In this document: in pieces, positions 39,620-51,947 of the stretch
How the letters are laid out: each line of letters starts with the position of its first letter
How positions within the stretch are numbered: position 1 is the first letter of the stretch
Assembly: GCA_020744425.1 (NCBI GenBank)
Contig: JAGMUV010000029.1
Span: 620,001 to 684,000 of the forward strand
Reading direction: 5' to 3'
Length of the DNA: 64,000 nt
Origin: Dactylonectria macrodidyma
Lineage: Eukaryota; Ascomycota; Sordariomycetes; Hypocreales; Nectriaceae
Notes under the pieces: generated by a model
Database searches by the model: none
Seen by the model: the letters and a program-made list of their open reading frames with translations, nothing else
Told to the model about the DNA's origin: nothing
Position numbers and translations under genes: made by a program

Positions 39620-40609
39620 AGGTTTCTATTCTGTCGCAATCTTGGGATGCTATTCAATTTTTTTGTCTGAGTCTTTTAGTTCTACTTTTCTCAGTCCAAG
39701 ACAGTCTATATATCTCATTTTGACGTAAAATTCTAGACATTGATTGGATCTTCTACCGGCCTGCATTCCAGAACTGGCTCAATGTTGGCGTGAGATTTTG
39801 CCGGTTCGGAGTGTTGAAATGAGCATATTGTATTGATTGAAGAAGAAAACTAGCGCTAACCAGCGGAAGCTATTAACAAGAAGATATCCACATCCCAGCC
39901 ACCAATGGATCGGAATAGCCATTGATCTGTCAAACAACGGATCTCAACACAATCAACGTCTGGGCTGCCACGCGAGGCCACGCATTTATTACCATTTAGG
40001 AGATAATGGCATCAATGTGGAAGAACTTAGCTAAAGCGTTGCTGCGGCAGCTGCAGAGGATGATGCTTTTTAATTGAGCCTTATATGTATGTATGTTCTT
40101 TCGAGTTCTCTTCATTGCGCAACTCCTCTTCGTTGCATACCTTCCCTTCTCTTGGTTGCGTAGCATCATCGCAATTACACAACCTGCACGCTAACCATTC
40201 CCCCCCTAAAAAAAAGGCAAAAATAGAATTCGAACTTAAGGCTTTCGTAAATAGCGCAAAAGGTTACTTGTTAATTGAAACACAGGTCTTGAACTTATCT
40301 CAAGCGCATAAACTAAGACCTGCTCTCACTTCTGATACTTTGGGGGCTTCACTTATGATAAGTGTTAAGGTATCATGAGGCTAATGGCTAAAGATATTAT
40401 ACACTAATTGTAACCCTTTATTATATCAGGACCGTGCTGTGTATATACATAAAGCGCCTGTAAGGGACTATAAGTATTCTCTTTATTACGTAAATAGACT
40501 AAGAGTATTGATCACACACACATACACACACACACCCGTATCTAAAATTATAAGCATAAAGATCCTAACGCCACAATAGTGCACCTTCCTATGTATCCTG
40601 CTGCACTTT
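39620..40609. other. AT-rich spacer
   Basis: No gene supported; a CA-rich microsatellite lies at 40513-40537. Confidence 0.5.
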
Positions 40610-41098
40610 CTATGACTTCTTGGATATATGAGATGATTGTCTCTTTGAAGGGGCTGTTTTAACCCTGATCTCCTCATCCCTAGTGATAACAATCTCGGCT
40701 AATAACTCATTCATAGTCTTATTCTCAACGTCAGAGAGGAAGGGGTCGTCATCCTCGACATGCTCGTCTTCGACGATGCGCTCTTGTTTGATTGCCGCCG
40801 TTATTGCCGATAGAGGCGTGGTTGGTTCCTGCTTAATAGCTTCTGACTTCACAGTCACAGTACGCTCTTCTTTGACAGCTGGAAGGCGTGCCTTTGGTCG
40901 AGTGGCCTTTTTCTTCTTGGGACTTGGCGAGCATGTCTCTGAGTCAGCATCCGACATGATCTCGTAACCCCTCTTGGTCCTAGGCTTTGGTGGCATCTCT
41001 AAAGGGTCAAGTTCAAAGAAACGCCAGAAGCTCAGAGAAGCCTTAGAGCTCCTGATGTCCTTATCAAAGTTGGTAGAAGTCTGGCGCAAGAGATCGTA
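40610..41098 (-). pseudogene. C-terminal part of an unknown gene split by Fot1/pogo element
   Basis: This segment continues the frame of 43297-43926 once the transposon and one TA are removed. It encodes DLLRQTSTNFDKDIRSSKAS, SFWRFFELDPLE, then a Lys-rich tract (SPKKKKATRPKARLP) and several VKEE, VKSE, IKQE motifs that fit the SUMO consensus (hydrophobic-K-x-E), ending SSHISKKS. The whole host protein would be 372 residues. A nuclear role is likely from basic tracts and SUMO sites; the family is unknown. Confidence 0.6.
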
Positions 41099-43294
41099 CC
41101 ATGCAGTACCCACCTACCGGCAGTACCCACCTACCGGCAAGCAAAAAAAAAAGTTCCCTATACAAAATGCCCAATTTCACTTACACGGTATTTGGCCAAG
41201 ATTGAAGTTATTGGCATGGAGTAATGTCTGTTGTATTGAGAATTTCATGCCGTTTGATATTATCACATTGCTTTTTTGATCACGTATGCGGTATGGTCAC
41301 ATGGCACTAATGTAAAATTTCTCAAAACGCCTCCTTTACCACCCAGCCTCCCCGACGCTCCTTCGAATGTTTCTCTACACCAGCCTTCCATAATCGCCTT
41401 GAAAATGCCTCGAGTGTCTCATACAGAGGATAGAGTTGTCGAAGCCATACTAGATGTCACAGATAACGGCCTCTCCCAGAACCAATCCGCCCAGAAGCAT
41501 GAGATCCCTCGGTCGACTCTCGGGGACCGATTAAGAGGCCTACCGTCAAAGTCCGAGGTCACCCAGCCTGCCCAGCTGTTATCCAAGTCTCAGGAGTTGA
41601 GATTAGTCACCTGGATACTTCGACAAGAGGCCTTGGGATATGCCCCTTCTCACAGTCAAGTTCGCGCCACCGTCGCTGCGCTCTTGAGACAGCAAGGCCG
41701 GGAAAGGCCTATCGGTGTACACTGGCTAGCTAGGTTCATGAAACGTCATCCAAAGATCAAGACGAAGGTAGGAAAACGTCAGGAGGCTGCAAGATTCAAT
41801 TCTTTTACTCCAATGGCCGTCAATTGGTACTTCGATATCCGGGAAAGCGAGTATGGCTGGATCAAGCCTGAGAACACAGTTAATGTTGACGAGGGTGGTA
41901 TCATGGCTGGATTTGGTGAGTATTTGTCGTTTTGATCATTAATCCCACTAATCCATTCCGAATATAGGCTTGGATTCCTTGGTTATCGGCAGTAGCGATC
42001 CCAAGAGGAAGGCCTTCCTCAAAGGCTCCCAGTCCCGCGCTTGGACTAGCTTTATCGAAGCCGTGACAGCAGATGGCCGTCTTCTGAAACCTGGAATTAT
42101 TTTCAAAGGCAAAGCACTTCAGCAGCAGTGGTTTATCGACGAGTTCAAGAAGATAGCCGACTGGTATTATATCACCTCTGAAAACGGCTGGACGGACAAC
42201 CACATCGCAGTTGAGTGGCTCAAAGAGGTCTATCTGCCTCAAACCCAACCGGCAGATGAGTCTGATGCGAGACTTATTATATTAGATGGCCATGGAAGCC
42301 ATGTATCTGTAAGTATCTACCTGTTCTGAATCGTAAATGTCGCTGACTCAATATCCAGGATGAGTGGATGGCTACCTGCTTCTTGAACAACGTATATTGT
42401 TGTTACCTGCCCGCTCATTGCTCTCATGGCCTCCAGCCGCTGGACAATGGCGTTTTTAATGCCTCCAAAGCTGCATATCGCAAAGAACTGCAAAAACTGG
42501 CAAGCCTGACTGATTCTGCACCGGTAGATAAGGTCAACTTCATCGAGGCCTATGCCAAAGCCAGGGAAGTGGGTATGACCAAGAAAAACATACTCTCAGG
42601 TTGGAGAGTGACTGGAAATTGGCCAATTTCACGACGGAAAGCCCTCACACACCCGGAGATTCAACCAGACAAGAAGGAAACAACGCCTGCATCAGAGGGC
42701 CTCAGTGACGGACAACGCGACTCTGATAATACGCCAAAGACCAGTCGTCATATCAGAGATCTGGGAAAGAACAAGACCCCTTTTACCAGAAGACGGTATT
42801 CTGTGATATCGAAAGGATTTGAAGCCCAGGAGTCAAAGATAGCCTTCCTGAGCGCAAGAATCACCAGTCTGGAGGAGGAAGTCGGCCGGTTGAGTAGAGG
42901 CAAGAAGAGGAAGGCGATACCCAATCCCAACAAGAAGTTCATGACATTAGCTGAGGCCCTAGTGACTGGCGAAACTATTCCCGAGCCAATCCAAGCAAAT
43001 GAAGAGACAGGGGCTGTTGAGGATGTGATCGAGGTGGGAGGGATGCAGGAGGATGAAAGTTCAAATTCGGAGGCTGAAGAGTTACCTGTCATACGCACCC
43101 GCAGTGGCCGTGAGGTAAAAAGACCGAGAAAATATTAAAATTCATTCAATTATAACCCGAATTCTGGAAATAATTGTATTCTTATTATTTTCGGTGACTT
43201 TTTCCCATCAGGTTGAAAAGTTGCACTTTGTATGGGGAAACGTTTTTTTTGCTTGCCGGTAGGTGGGTACTGCCGGTAGGTGGGTACTGCATGG
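41099..43294 (+). mobile_element. Complete Fot1/pogo-type DNA transposon
   Basis: 2196 bp bounded by TA target duplications (41097-41098, 43295-43296). The inverted repeats begin CCATGCAGTACCCACCTACC and extend imperfectly for about 55-70 bp; each contains the 17-bp unit AGTACCCACCTACCGGC twice in tandem. Complete ends and an open transposase gene suggest recent transposition. Confidence 0.9.
41405..43138 (+). CDS. Fot1/pogo transposase (543 aa, two introns)
   Basis: Exons 41405-41915, 41968-42308 and 42359-43138 (introns of 52 and 50 bp, GTGAGT..TAG and GTAAGT..CAG) join in frame. The N-terminus is a psq-type HTH (GLSQNQSAQKHEIPRSTLGD RL) followed by a CENP-B-type HTH (ERPIGVHWLARFMKRHP). 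The DDE superfamily acids are in NVDEGGIMAGFG, LIILDGHGSHVS and CSHGLQPLDNGVF. After VTGNWPISRRKAL the C-terminus has a short coiled coil (SARITSLEEEVGRLSR) and an acidic tail ending in RTRSGREVKRPRKY. Length and layout fit the family; no lesion is seen. Introns within transposase genes are common in this clade. Confidence 0.9.
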
Positions 43295-43296
43295 TA

Positions 43297-43926
43297 GAGT
43301 CTAGTAGTTGTGTAAGCCCTTTCGGGCAGTCGTGCTGGTCTAGGCGCGCTGCCACCTTTCTCGACGGAGAAGACAACTTCCCACACATGCTTGCTCTGCT
43401 CTAGATCTAGTTGCTTGACTAGATAACGCACCATCGCCTCATGAGTCCCGTGGTCGCGATGGAGGACAACTGAAACATTGCCCATGCACTTCCGTACGGC
43501 TTTCGGCGCGCTGCTGTACTCAATGGTCTTAATGTCGCTAATATATTCATAGGCTCCAGCACCAACCCAGAATGTAGCTTGAACCCCAATAGCAATTGGG
43601 TCTTTGCGACCCGTATTGGCAATGCTTTCTTGGCGCCTAGCCATTGCGTCAAGCGTGGCATTTTCGATACCAGCGGGGAGTGAAGTCGAGCGATTGGTAG
43701 GAATAATTATTGATGATAGTTTGCGGCGCTCGTTGGGGCGAGAAGTAGGGACGGCAGTAGGAGTAGGGGCATCTTCATCGTCGTCCTCCGTAAGATCAAC
43801 ACAATCAGTGATCGGTTTGAACTGTTGTCCACAATAGGGGCAGCAAACTGCACGGGGGTTCTTAGCTTGGAAGCTGGCATGCCTGCCTCCCCCAATAGAA
43901 CAGAATGGAGTCAAAGTAGAAGACAT
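43297..43926 (-). pseudogene. N-terminal part of an unknown gene split by Fot1/pogo element
   Basis: 210 codons from the ATG at 43926: a Cys pair motif (CCPYCGQQF, residues about 28-36), an acidic SUMO-interaction-like DCVDLTEDDDED, a linker, then a folded-looking region (IGVQATFWVGAGAYEYISDI, VSVVLHRDHGTHEAMVRYLV, SKHVWEVVFSVEKG). The frame meets the TA insertion site in TTTRL(Y) and continues in 41098-40610. No family is recognised. Coding potential on both sides of the insertion, in one frame, supports a real host or mobile-element gene. Confidence 0.6.
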
Positions 43927-45257
43927 GATGGGCTTGTGTAAAAGAGATAGAAGGTTTACCTGTAGATAAGAATGGGAGGAAGAGTGATTTCAGTTCAAGT
44001 TTAAGTATAAGAAGAAGAGCACTCTCTTATAGTGGAGATGAGAATGGTAGTTTGTATATATGAAGCCGGTACAGTATGGTTACATACAGAGAGATATATT
44101 ATCATAACAACTGGCAATTGTAGATCTGGGGTTGACTGGAGAACAGAAAATTGCGAATGGAATCATACGAGCAATACTGCCGTAGTGCCAGTACCTCAGC
44201 TCTGGCACTTGGCTGCTTTGCGAGCAGCGTATGTAGCCAAGAGTGATATTTATCTAAGCAGGAATGGGCTCACACGCCAGGGTCGACCTAAGAGACAATT
44301 GGCAAGGGTCTGTGAGGCCAGGGGGTTATGACCAGTTGATCCCTCCGGCCTTCCGTACAAGCGGCGGGCCAGCCTCGCAGGGCAATCACCACTGCTTGTT
44401 ATTACCCACACAGCAAAGGCAGAACGGATTATGTAGGTGTCTCCTCCCCAGACAAAGATTCCATGAAATTTATTCACGCTCCACAAGTCGAGATTTGAAC
44501 GTGTCGAACAAGATCTTAGATGCACTTGCGGCTGAAACCCAAGGCCAGTACGCTGCGGGGCTTGTCCAGGCTGCGGAATACATGACACAGATCGGAGAGT
44601 TAGGAGGAGAGACTGACGTAGCTGGAAAGCGTGCCCACCTGGAGAAACTGAGAGACATGATACGTCAATGAATCGTATGGCGCATAACGGTTGAGGTCGT
44701 GGTAGTGGTAGTGGTAGTGGTAATGGTGGTAGCAACAAACATAGTGGCGGTGGAAGTGGCGGGCGGTGTGGTGGTTGGTGGACTCTTTCGCAAGAGGCCG
44801 GGCCACAAGGGAAAACAAACACGATATTGGTGACTTTCAACGGAGAGAAGGATCAACGGTTGACCTCATACAGTGATGTTGGATAATTATCAGGGCTCAG
44901 GCGGGGTGATTCTGGTTCTGGGACTAGCTGGGGAGCTGCGGCTCTTAGCCATGCAGACGTGGCACCGCCATGTCCAACGAAAATACGCGAGAACGCCAGG
45001 CGGGCAATGTGACCTAATTTGCCGGTTTTCAGGCGGCGGGGATACTTATCAGGCATGACCAGGTAACGAGATAAGCGGCGGCTTATCCGGCAACAGGTCC
45101 GCTGATTCTGTGACACAGCCACTGAACATGATTCCATTCCATAATCAATCGTCTAGGCAACCGTCAGTAACCAGCACCTATAACTTGCACCTTGGACCAT
45201 TTCCTGTTGAACGATATTGGCTCTTGTTTCCTCCTCGGCCAGAAGATACCAGTAACA
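43927..45257. other. Spacer with a simple repeat and a gene scrap
   Basis: At 44500-44670 a plus-strand frame encodes an alpha-helical C-terminal-like scrap (ILDALAAETQGQYAAGLVQA, then GKRAHLEKLRDMIRQ stop). It is followed by a GGTAGT-type repeat (44692-44790). No intact gene is seen. Confidence 0.4.
44692..44790. repeat. GGT/AGT-rich simple repeat
   Basis: GTGGTAGTGGTAGTGG units followed by GGTGG-rich variants. Confidence 0.75.
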
Positions 45258-47459
45258 ATGCCGGAATCATCAGAGGTCGCCGGGTCGCCCTCACGATGGG
45301 CCTCCGACTGCAAAGCCTGCCAAACTATCTGGAGACGACTTACAGACCCTGAATCTAGTACGGAGGAAATCAATTTTGGGTCTTTCAAGGAGGCACTCTC
45401 TACCGAGTGTCCAACCCACAAACCTTTACTCCAAAGTTTCAACGACTACGTTGGCATGAGAGAAAGAACGTTTCAAAAATCAGAATCGAAAGATGTGGGA
45501 GTCTATAAAGGCCATAGGGCGGCAGCGTCGGCCTGTCTGAGTCCTTGTCTATGGGGGGTTACTACTGGGGGCTACTGCTGGTGAAGAAAGATTCCGTTCC
45601 CAGCCATCCTGGCACTGGACGTGTGTTGGATCCGAACTGGGCCGACTTGGATATGCTCAAGGCGTGGAAGAAGAAGTGCCTGTCATCTCATGGCGCGAAA
45701 TGCGAAAACCCCACCAAGATCTGGCCTACACGCCCTGCTTGGCTGGTCGACGTCGAACAGAAATGCCTGGTTCCTGGCCAAACCCCGGGCAACTTCGTGG
45801 CGTTGAGTTACACCAACGGAGATCACACACACGGCCTGATCGACGCCGACACTCTAGTGAGATTACAGGAGCCTCGCAGCCTGGATGCCCAGGAACTCTC
45901 GGAGTTCTCGACACCAGTTATCCAGCATGCTATTCACTTGACTTCAGTCATCGGCGAGCGATACCTGTGGGTTGATGCGCTGTGCATCCCTCGCGATGAC
46001 CGCGGGGCCACGGTCGAACAGTTGAAGGCGATGGGAGCCATCTACGCCAACGCAATCGTGACAATTATTTCTGCTGACGACGACTCTACAACCGGCATCG
46101 CTGGTCTCGAGGGTGTCTCGCAACCTCGAGGACTGGACCAGAGGGTCATTCCATTTGGAGATGAGAAGATCATCGTCCGGAACACTCACCGCATCTCCTT
46201 GATGAGCGGCCTTCCGTACTACGGGCGAGCGTGGACATTTCAGGAATACAGAATGGCACAGAGGAGAATTTGGTTCAGTTATCGCGAGCTACACTGGGAG
46301 TGTTCGTGCAATCTCCAGCATGAGGAGACGGTTACCGAAGTCGAAGTCGACAAGCCCGACAACCCATCGTTGGGCATCATGTTGGCTGGATTTCCCGACC
46401 TTGACTCCCTAGCCCTTCTTCTCACTCATTACAACGACAAGTCACTACGGTACGATGAAGATGCCCTTCCGGCCATCTCTGGCCTGTTGTCGGTGGTCAG
46501 CCGCTCGTTCACCGGAGGCTTCTTGTATGGGGTCCCGGAAGCGTCCTTCGAGCGCGGGTTGAGCTGGAGGCCGTACTGGCCCCACACCAACCTACGACGT
46601 CGTATCCCATCGATTCGACCTGTTGAAGACCGACTGGCGCCGTCTGGTCTGCCCTCGTGGTCCTGGCTGGGCTGGTGTGGCGTGACAAACCCCGGCTTCG
46701 GCGAGGCAGGTCGAATCAATCCCCGGGGGCACTGGATTGAGGAAACCATCCCTACCACCGAGTGGTACACAAGTCGGTCCCCGAGCGATCCGCCGTCGCA
46801 GAGGCGAAGAATCAAGTCAACTTGGCTTGAGAACCGCGACAGCTACAAGGACTTTACCAAGCCGTTGCCTCCAGGCTGGACGCGCCACGCCGCTCCCATG
46901 AGGGGATCCTTCCGCGACGAGCCGCACCTCTACCCTGACGGATGCGACAAGTACGTCTTCACGCATGCGGCTTTTCCCGGCACTGATGATCTGTCAAAGG
47001 CGTGGTACTACCCTTTCCCCGTCACGGACATTCAGGAGTCGACGCCTCCTTTCACGCCGGAGCAGACGCAGTACCTGTTCTGCGAGACGAACAAAGCGCG
47101 GCTGTTTGGATATCAAGGTCCCGAGGAAAACATTGCAGGCCTTTACAACGCTGCATTTGCATAACGACGAGTTTCTGGCTCGTTTCCCAAAGCGCGAGGC
47201 CGAATCTGAGGTGCCGGCTGACGAATGTGAGGCCGGGTTGCCGGTTGATCTGGTGGTCATTTGCAAGGTGAGGAGATATTCCAAGACCTGGAATGAGGAT
47301 AGGAAGATGTACGACCTTCCACTCACGAAGAAGACCACTTACGTTGTACTTTGGGTCGAGTGGAAGGATGGAGTCGCCTATCGCCTTGCAAGCGGCCAGG
47401 TAAGGGAAGCGGAATGGGACAAGTTGGATCGGGAGAAGGTGTCTTTGATTCTAGGCTAA
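45258..47459 (+). pseudogene. HET-domain (heterokaryon incompatibility) protein, frameshifted
   Basis: Starting at the ATG at 45258, the N-terminal region (DCKACQTIWRRLTDPES ... LSTECPTHKPLLQSFNDY) is typical of large fungal HET proteins. A frameshift around 45530-45555 leads into the main frame with NHPGTG-like PSHPGTGRVLDPNWADLD, SSHGAKCENP and the HET domain (about 45780-46270): FVALSYTNG, ERYLWVDALCIPRDD, MGAIYANAIVTIIS, GRAWTFQEYRMAQRRIWFS. A second frameshift at about 47150 is needed to reach LHLHNDEFLARFPKREAES and KTTYVVLWVEWKDGVAYRLA at the end (stop 47459). HET proteins trigger cell death after fusion of unlike individuals. Two frameshifts make this copy non-functional unless unusual splicing repairs it. 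Confidence 0.8.
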
Positions 47460-48098
47460 TGACATTAGTCTAGCCTACCTTGGAGATAAAGTTACTGTAC
47501 ATTTCATTGCTCATTTCTTACGGCCTGTCGCAGGAAGGGAGTTCCTTTCTAGTTATTAGACAAGAACGCCGACGTCAATCTCCTATGCTGCACCGGAGGC
47601 TTATTCGTGACTTCAGCACTGTATGAAGCACGGGCGCACCCCTGTATAATACAGCGCACATCGGCTTTATCGGAGATAGTTCAGGCAAATGAAAGCTGAC
47701 TAATGGCTGAAGTAAACTTTAAACAGGCATCTGGGCAACCTGAGCTCCATGGGGTTGGAGGGTCAATTATGTTTAAACTTTGACGCGATTGCAAGCCCCT
47801 CCCCCGACGGGGTTCTATTTCGGTCTCGCTCTTCGGGTTTTCGACGTGGTAGCGTCACCATGGACATAGATCTGCATTCGCTTAAGTCCGCCGGCGAGAA
47901 TCTTTAGCATGAGTTGACAAATCCCCCCGGACAAGTTCCACGGAAGATTAGAAATAACAGGAGATTTGCAAATGCGGTATCTAAGCAATAGAGAGTGACG
48001 ATGATCGGTTAAATAGGCAGTAGCTGGCCTAACTTCTGAGGGAACGCCTCATCGTGACCGAAACTGATCCTAACTTACACCCCTCTCACTTCTCTAAG
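47460..48098. other. Spacer and probable promoter of the MBL-fold gene
   Basis: No gene or repeat supported. Confidence 0.5.
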
Positions 48099-50214
48099 AT
48101 GGTCTACGTTTACCACCTATGCAACTCAATTCTAGCCTTTGCCAGCTGTGCTCTAGGCCACCATGTTCAAGCTTGGGAACAAAACACGCCCACGGGGAGT
48201 CCAGAGCCCCTTATCAACCAGGGAATCTCCGCGTTGGGTGGCTTGAATAGCATCTCAGCTATAAAGAACGTGAGATACATTGGCAACAGGTGAACTTCAT
48301 CTAATCGGCCACGATTCAAGTCTTTATACTGACAGACATTAGCATTCTACGTAGCAAAGGCTTGATGTTGTCAATTTCTGTGCATGGCTTAGATCAAGCA
48401 ACCATTGCTGCTGGCCGCCAGAATGTTACATTTTCTTTCGAGCAACCGCATGTGAAGCAGCGTATTGATACGATTGCTCAACTCGGAGGTGAGACGTTGC
48501 CGATTCGGTTTAATGTGGGCCACTAACAGCTCCCAGCTACTTGGACATTTTCCCGACCAACGCTTGAGCCTATGGATTTCTCCCACCTAGTTGAGGGAGG
48601 CGACGATGGCTTCGCTGCTCGTTTAAGGGGGAGTTCCCTCGTGTTTGATCCAGCCCAACCGGAGGGGTACATGGATGGTAGGCGCCTCGTGCGGCCACGT
48701 CGGAGAGGAAACTGACCGCTCTTAGGACTTTTGGCGAGCTATCTGATCACCGAGGCTAATAAGTGGGATCCTCTTTTAATACGGACCGTATGTGTGCAAG
48801 AAACTGTTGGTTGGGCAAGCCTGTTGGAGAAATGACTAACACTCGCCGTCCGATAGATTCTCACCAACAAAAAGGCCACCTATCGTGTGGGTAAGACTGA
48901 AGCAGGGATCGAGCTACCTGGAGGTGAGAGGTCCCGGATTTGTAGGCCTTAGAAAGGGTGGGAACTAACGTTAGGCAGTTCATGACGAGTCAATTGGCTT
49001 GACGATTCTTTTCCACCCGGATACTAAGCTTCCCTATATTATCCGCTCGTACGAAGACCATCCTTTCTTCGGTCCCTCCACGCATGACCTTCTTGTTTAC
49101 AACTATGTCGAGGTCGACGGCGTGGAATTTCCTCGGCGGTTCAAAACCATTTACAATAACAAGCATGTCATCGCGGACTATGCCGCAGACCAAGTGTTGA
49201 GCAACCTGGAACTGGAGGAGGGCTTCTTTAGCAGACCCGGAACTGGCACTGTTCCCGAAGACAGTATCCCTACTAGGGACCCTGAGTACGGCTTTGCCGA
49301 AATTGGAGAAACCGCAAGCAACTTTGTTTGGAGTGGTCCCTACACTGGAACCTTCGAAGCCCTTGACGCATCCGCGGAACAACCATTCCAAGATGTGCCC
49401 GGGTTATGGATCTTGAACATGGTAATGAGACAGGCAGTCGTTGAGCTTGAAGACGGCTCAGTTATTGTCTTGGACGCGCCGCCGCATCAAAGTAAGCTTG
49501 TCATCGATTGGGTCCAGCAAAGACTTGGAAAGAATGTCACACATGTTTGGGTTTGTCCTGACGCCGCCACTGGTATCGTCGAACTAAAGCTGACCTGGTA
49601 TACACAGCCAACGCACCACCACCACGATCACTCGTTTGGAGTTGCCGACTATGCGGCCATTGGGGCCAAAATCATTGTGCCAGAAAACGGGGCTCCCTAC
49701 TACGCCAGACTGAATCTCACTCAAGGTCAGATCTTGACCTATAGGTAAGATCTAATAAGTCTACAGAAGAGACATATCTCAATATATATCTGACAATTTT
49801 GGCAGGCGTGGCGATGCGATGGTACTAAAGGATAGCAAGACCCAGCTAGCCCTCGTGGATATGCAAGGGACTATCCACGCCGAAGATCATGGCTATGCTT
49901 TTATTTCTTCTGCTCGTCCAACGACCAACAGCTCAACGGCACTTTTTGAAGCAGATCATGCAAACCTGGCTACTATAGATAGTGCGGACCATGGAATGTT
50001 GCAGGAACTTATAGATGTTTTAGTCCGCGATCGGGTGACTCTTGATACGTAGTAAGTTGCATGTATTCTTTGGGTATTACCTACTAACTCGCAAACTAGC
50101 TTCTTCCCCGTCCACGGACCAGATGGCAACCTTGCAGACTTTCTTATCCCGTCTGGGACTAAATATCCAGTTTATTCACCACTGGACTATCGTTATAACG
50201 AGCCTAGCTATTAA
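48099..50214 (+). CDS. Secreted metallo-beta-lactamase-fold hydrolase (558 aa, nine exons)
   Basis: Exons 48099-48289, 48343-48488, 48537-48677, 48726-48787, 48857-48923, 48979-49550, 49608-49744, 49806-50051 and 50100-50214 join into 558 codons; all introns are GT..AG of 48-69 bp, and the 57-bp one (GTTTGT..CAG, 49551-49607) is a multiple of three, so it hides in an open frame. The start is the ATG giving a signal peptide (MVYVYHLCNSILAFASCALG). The active site PTHHHHDHSFG (His396-His401) is the zinc-binding HxHxDH motif, created exactly by the exon 6/7 splice. The upstream half (TFSRPTLEPMDFSHLVEGG ... FGPSTHDLLVYNYVEVDGVEFPRRF) is like other fungal secreted proteins of this family. Substrate is unknown; lactonase or other ester hydrolysis is a guess. 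The gene is intact. Confidence 0.75.
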
Positions 50215-50335
50215 TATTAGTTAGAGGGGAATAGTATAACGTATATGACAAGCGAGCGATACAGACAAAGGAGCGATATACTTTTCCCTTAATCATATAA
50301 CTTTCCATTTAATCAATTGATTCTGAACTACCAAT

Positions 50336-50963
50336 TATGTCACAGCCAAATATTGAGGCTAAAATCCTTCTTGCTCTTCAAGCCTTTCAAAATAATCCAA
50401 AACTAAGTCTCCGACGCGCTGCTCGCAACTATCAGGCCCCTCTGCCAAGACTGTAACGCCGGCAAAATGGCGTTCAATCTCGACGCGATACCATCCCCAA
50501 CTTACGGATACTATCCGATCTAGAAGAACCTATCATTATTCAGTTCATTCTCGACCTGGATTCGCGAGGATTTGCCCCGCGACTGCGTGGTTTTGAAGAA
50601 ATGGCTAACCGATTGCTCGCTGACCGCGACGCGTCGCCTGTCGGCAAGCACTGGGCTTCCAACTTCGTCAGGCGACACCCACACCTTAAGACGCGTTTTT
50701 TTCGTAAATATGACTATCAGAGGGCCAAATGTGAAGATCTGACTATTATTTGCGATTGGTTCAGGCTTATGGAGAACACAATCGCGAAATATGGTATCAC
50801 CTTCGCTGATATCTACAACTTTGACGAGACTGGCTTTATGATGGGCCTGATTGCAAGCGGAATGGTTGTCACAGGTGCAGAAAGATATAGAAGACCGAAA
50901 CCAATCCAGCCTGGGAACCGGGAATGGGTTACAGTTATCCAGGCTATTCATATTAACTTCTGA
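50336..50963 (+). pseudogene. 5' fragment of a second pogo-type transposase
   Basis: MSQPNIEAKILLALQAFQ and LSLRRAARNY form the psq-type HTH, followed by a nonsense-containing stretch, then the CENP-B-type segment (ASPVGKHWASNFVRRHPHLK TRF) and the first catalytic Asp block (DIYNFDETGFMMGLI). It ends after WVTVIQAI; the remaining catalytic domain and inverted repeats are missing. It is a different subfamily from the complete element at 41.1 kb. Confidence 0.7.
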
Positions 50964-51947
50964 ACTTTGAAGAACGCAGCATATCAATGAATAGCGTTAG
51001 AAGCGGGATTAACCTGCTGGCAAGAATTACCCAGCGGCCGACGAGGTAACCAAGATGGGTACCTTTTAACATTGAGTAGACGCAAGTTCTAAGGCTCGCT
51101 CAATAACGAGCATCCATAGATCACATAATTTCCTGATTGACTGCGACACAGCTCTTGAGATATTCCACACGCAGCACTTATATTATTAGGTATTACCAGT
51201 AATTATCTCCTTCCTGGGTAACAGACACAAGAAGTAGAACGAAACAGAGCAAGTATGCAACTACCAGCATTTTTTAATAGTTTTTATGTTTCATTCCTGA
51301 AATGTTTTATTATTATTATTATTATCATTATTTATCCGTCTGCATCATTGCAAAGTGAGAATAGGGAGAAGGAAAGCGTGAAACTTAGTATTAGAGAAGC
51401 AGTCTTGAGAGTAGTAGGTGATTGCGACACAGCAACGCCACGCACGGGCAAGAGCTTACTTAGGGAAGCTGACGCCCTGAGTGTGCAGTTGTGCTAGACC
51501 GTTAGACCATAGGGCACAAGATTGACCAATAATCGCTATGCAGTAACTTAATTACTGGGCATACTAGCTACTATTTTAAGCCTCTCGCTACTTGGTGAAC
51601 TAAGCCGTAACATTTCCGGGCAACTCTCCGCGTATCACGAAACTATTCCCCGATGTGACGTGAATGGAACCCGCATAATCATATGGAAATATAGGGGTTA
51701 ATAAGTCAAGCTTTGAACAACGTTGATGTTATCGCTTCCTCCCAGGGAGCAGATTCCTTGTATCAGGACGGTCTCTGGGTCCTGAACTGGATAATTTTGG
51801 CGGCGGTGTAGATTGCGGCCTAGGACGGTGTAGGCGAAGGCCGAAAAGATGTAGCTTAGGCGTGCACGTTATTGTATCGTAATCTTTTGCAACAAAGGCG
51901 GTGGGTGGAGGAGGTAACGACCACACTAATTGTTCCTAACACTTAGC
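50964..51947. other. AT-rich spacer
   Basis: Contains an (ATT)n microsatellite (51310-51331). A tRNA-like A box (minus strand, about 51495-51510) was considered and rejected. No gene seen. Confidence 0.5.

Noticed and set aside
44250..44840. 196-codon minus-strand frame
   Set aside because: Pro/Leu/His-rich translation of the GGTAGT repeat and its flanks.
51478..51525. tRNA-like sequence, minus strand, with an A-box-like TGGTCTAACGG
   Set aside because: No acceptor-stem pairing and no convincing B box; at most a tRNA-derived relic.
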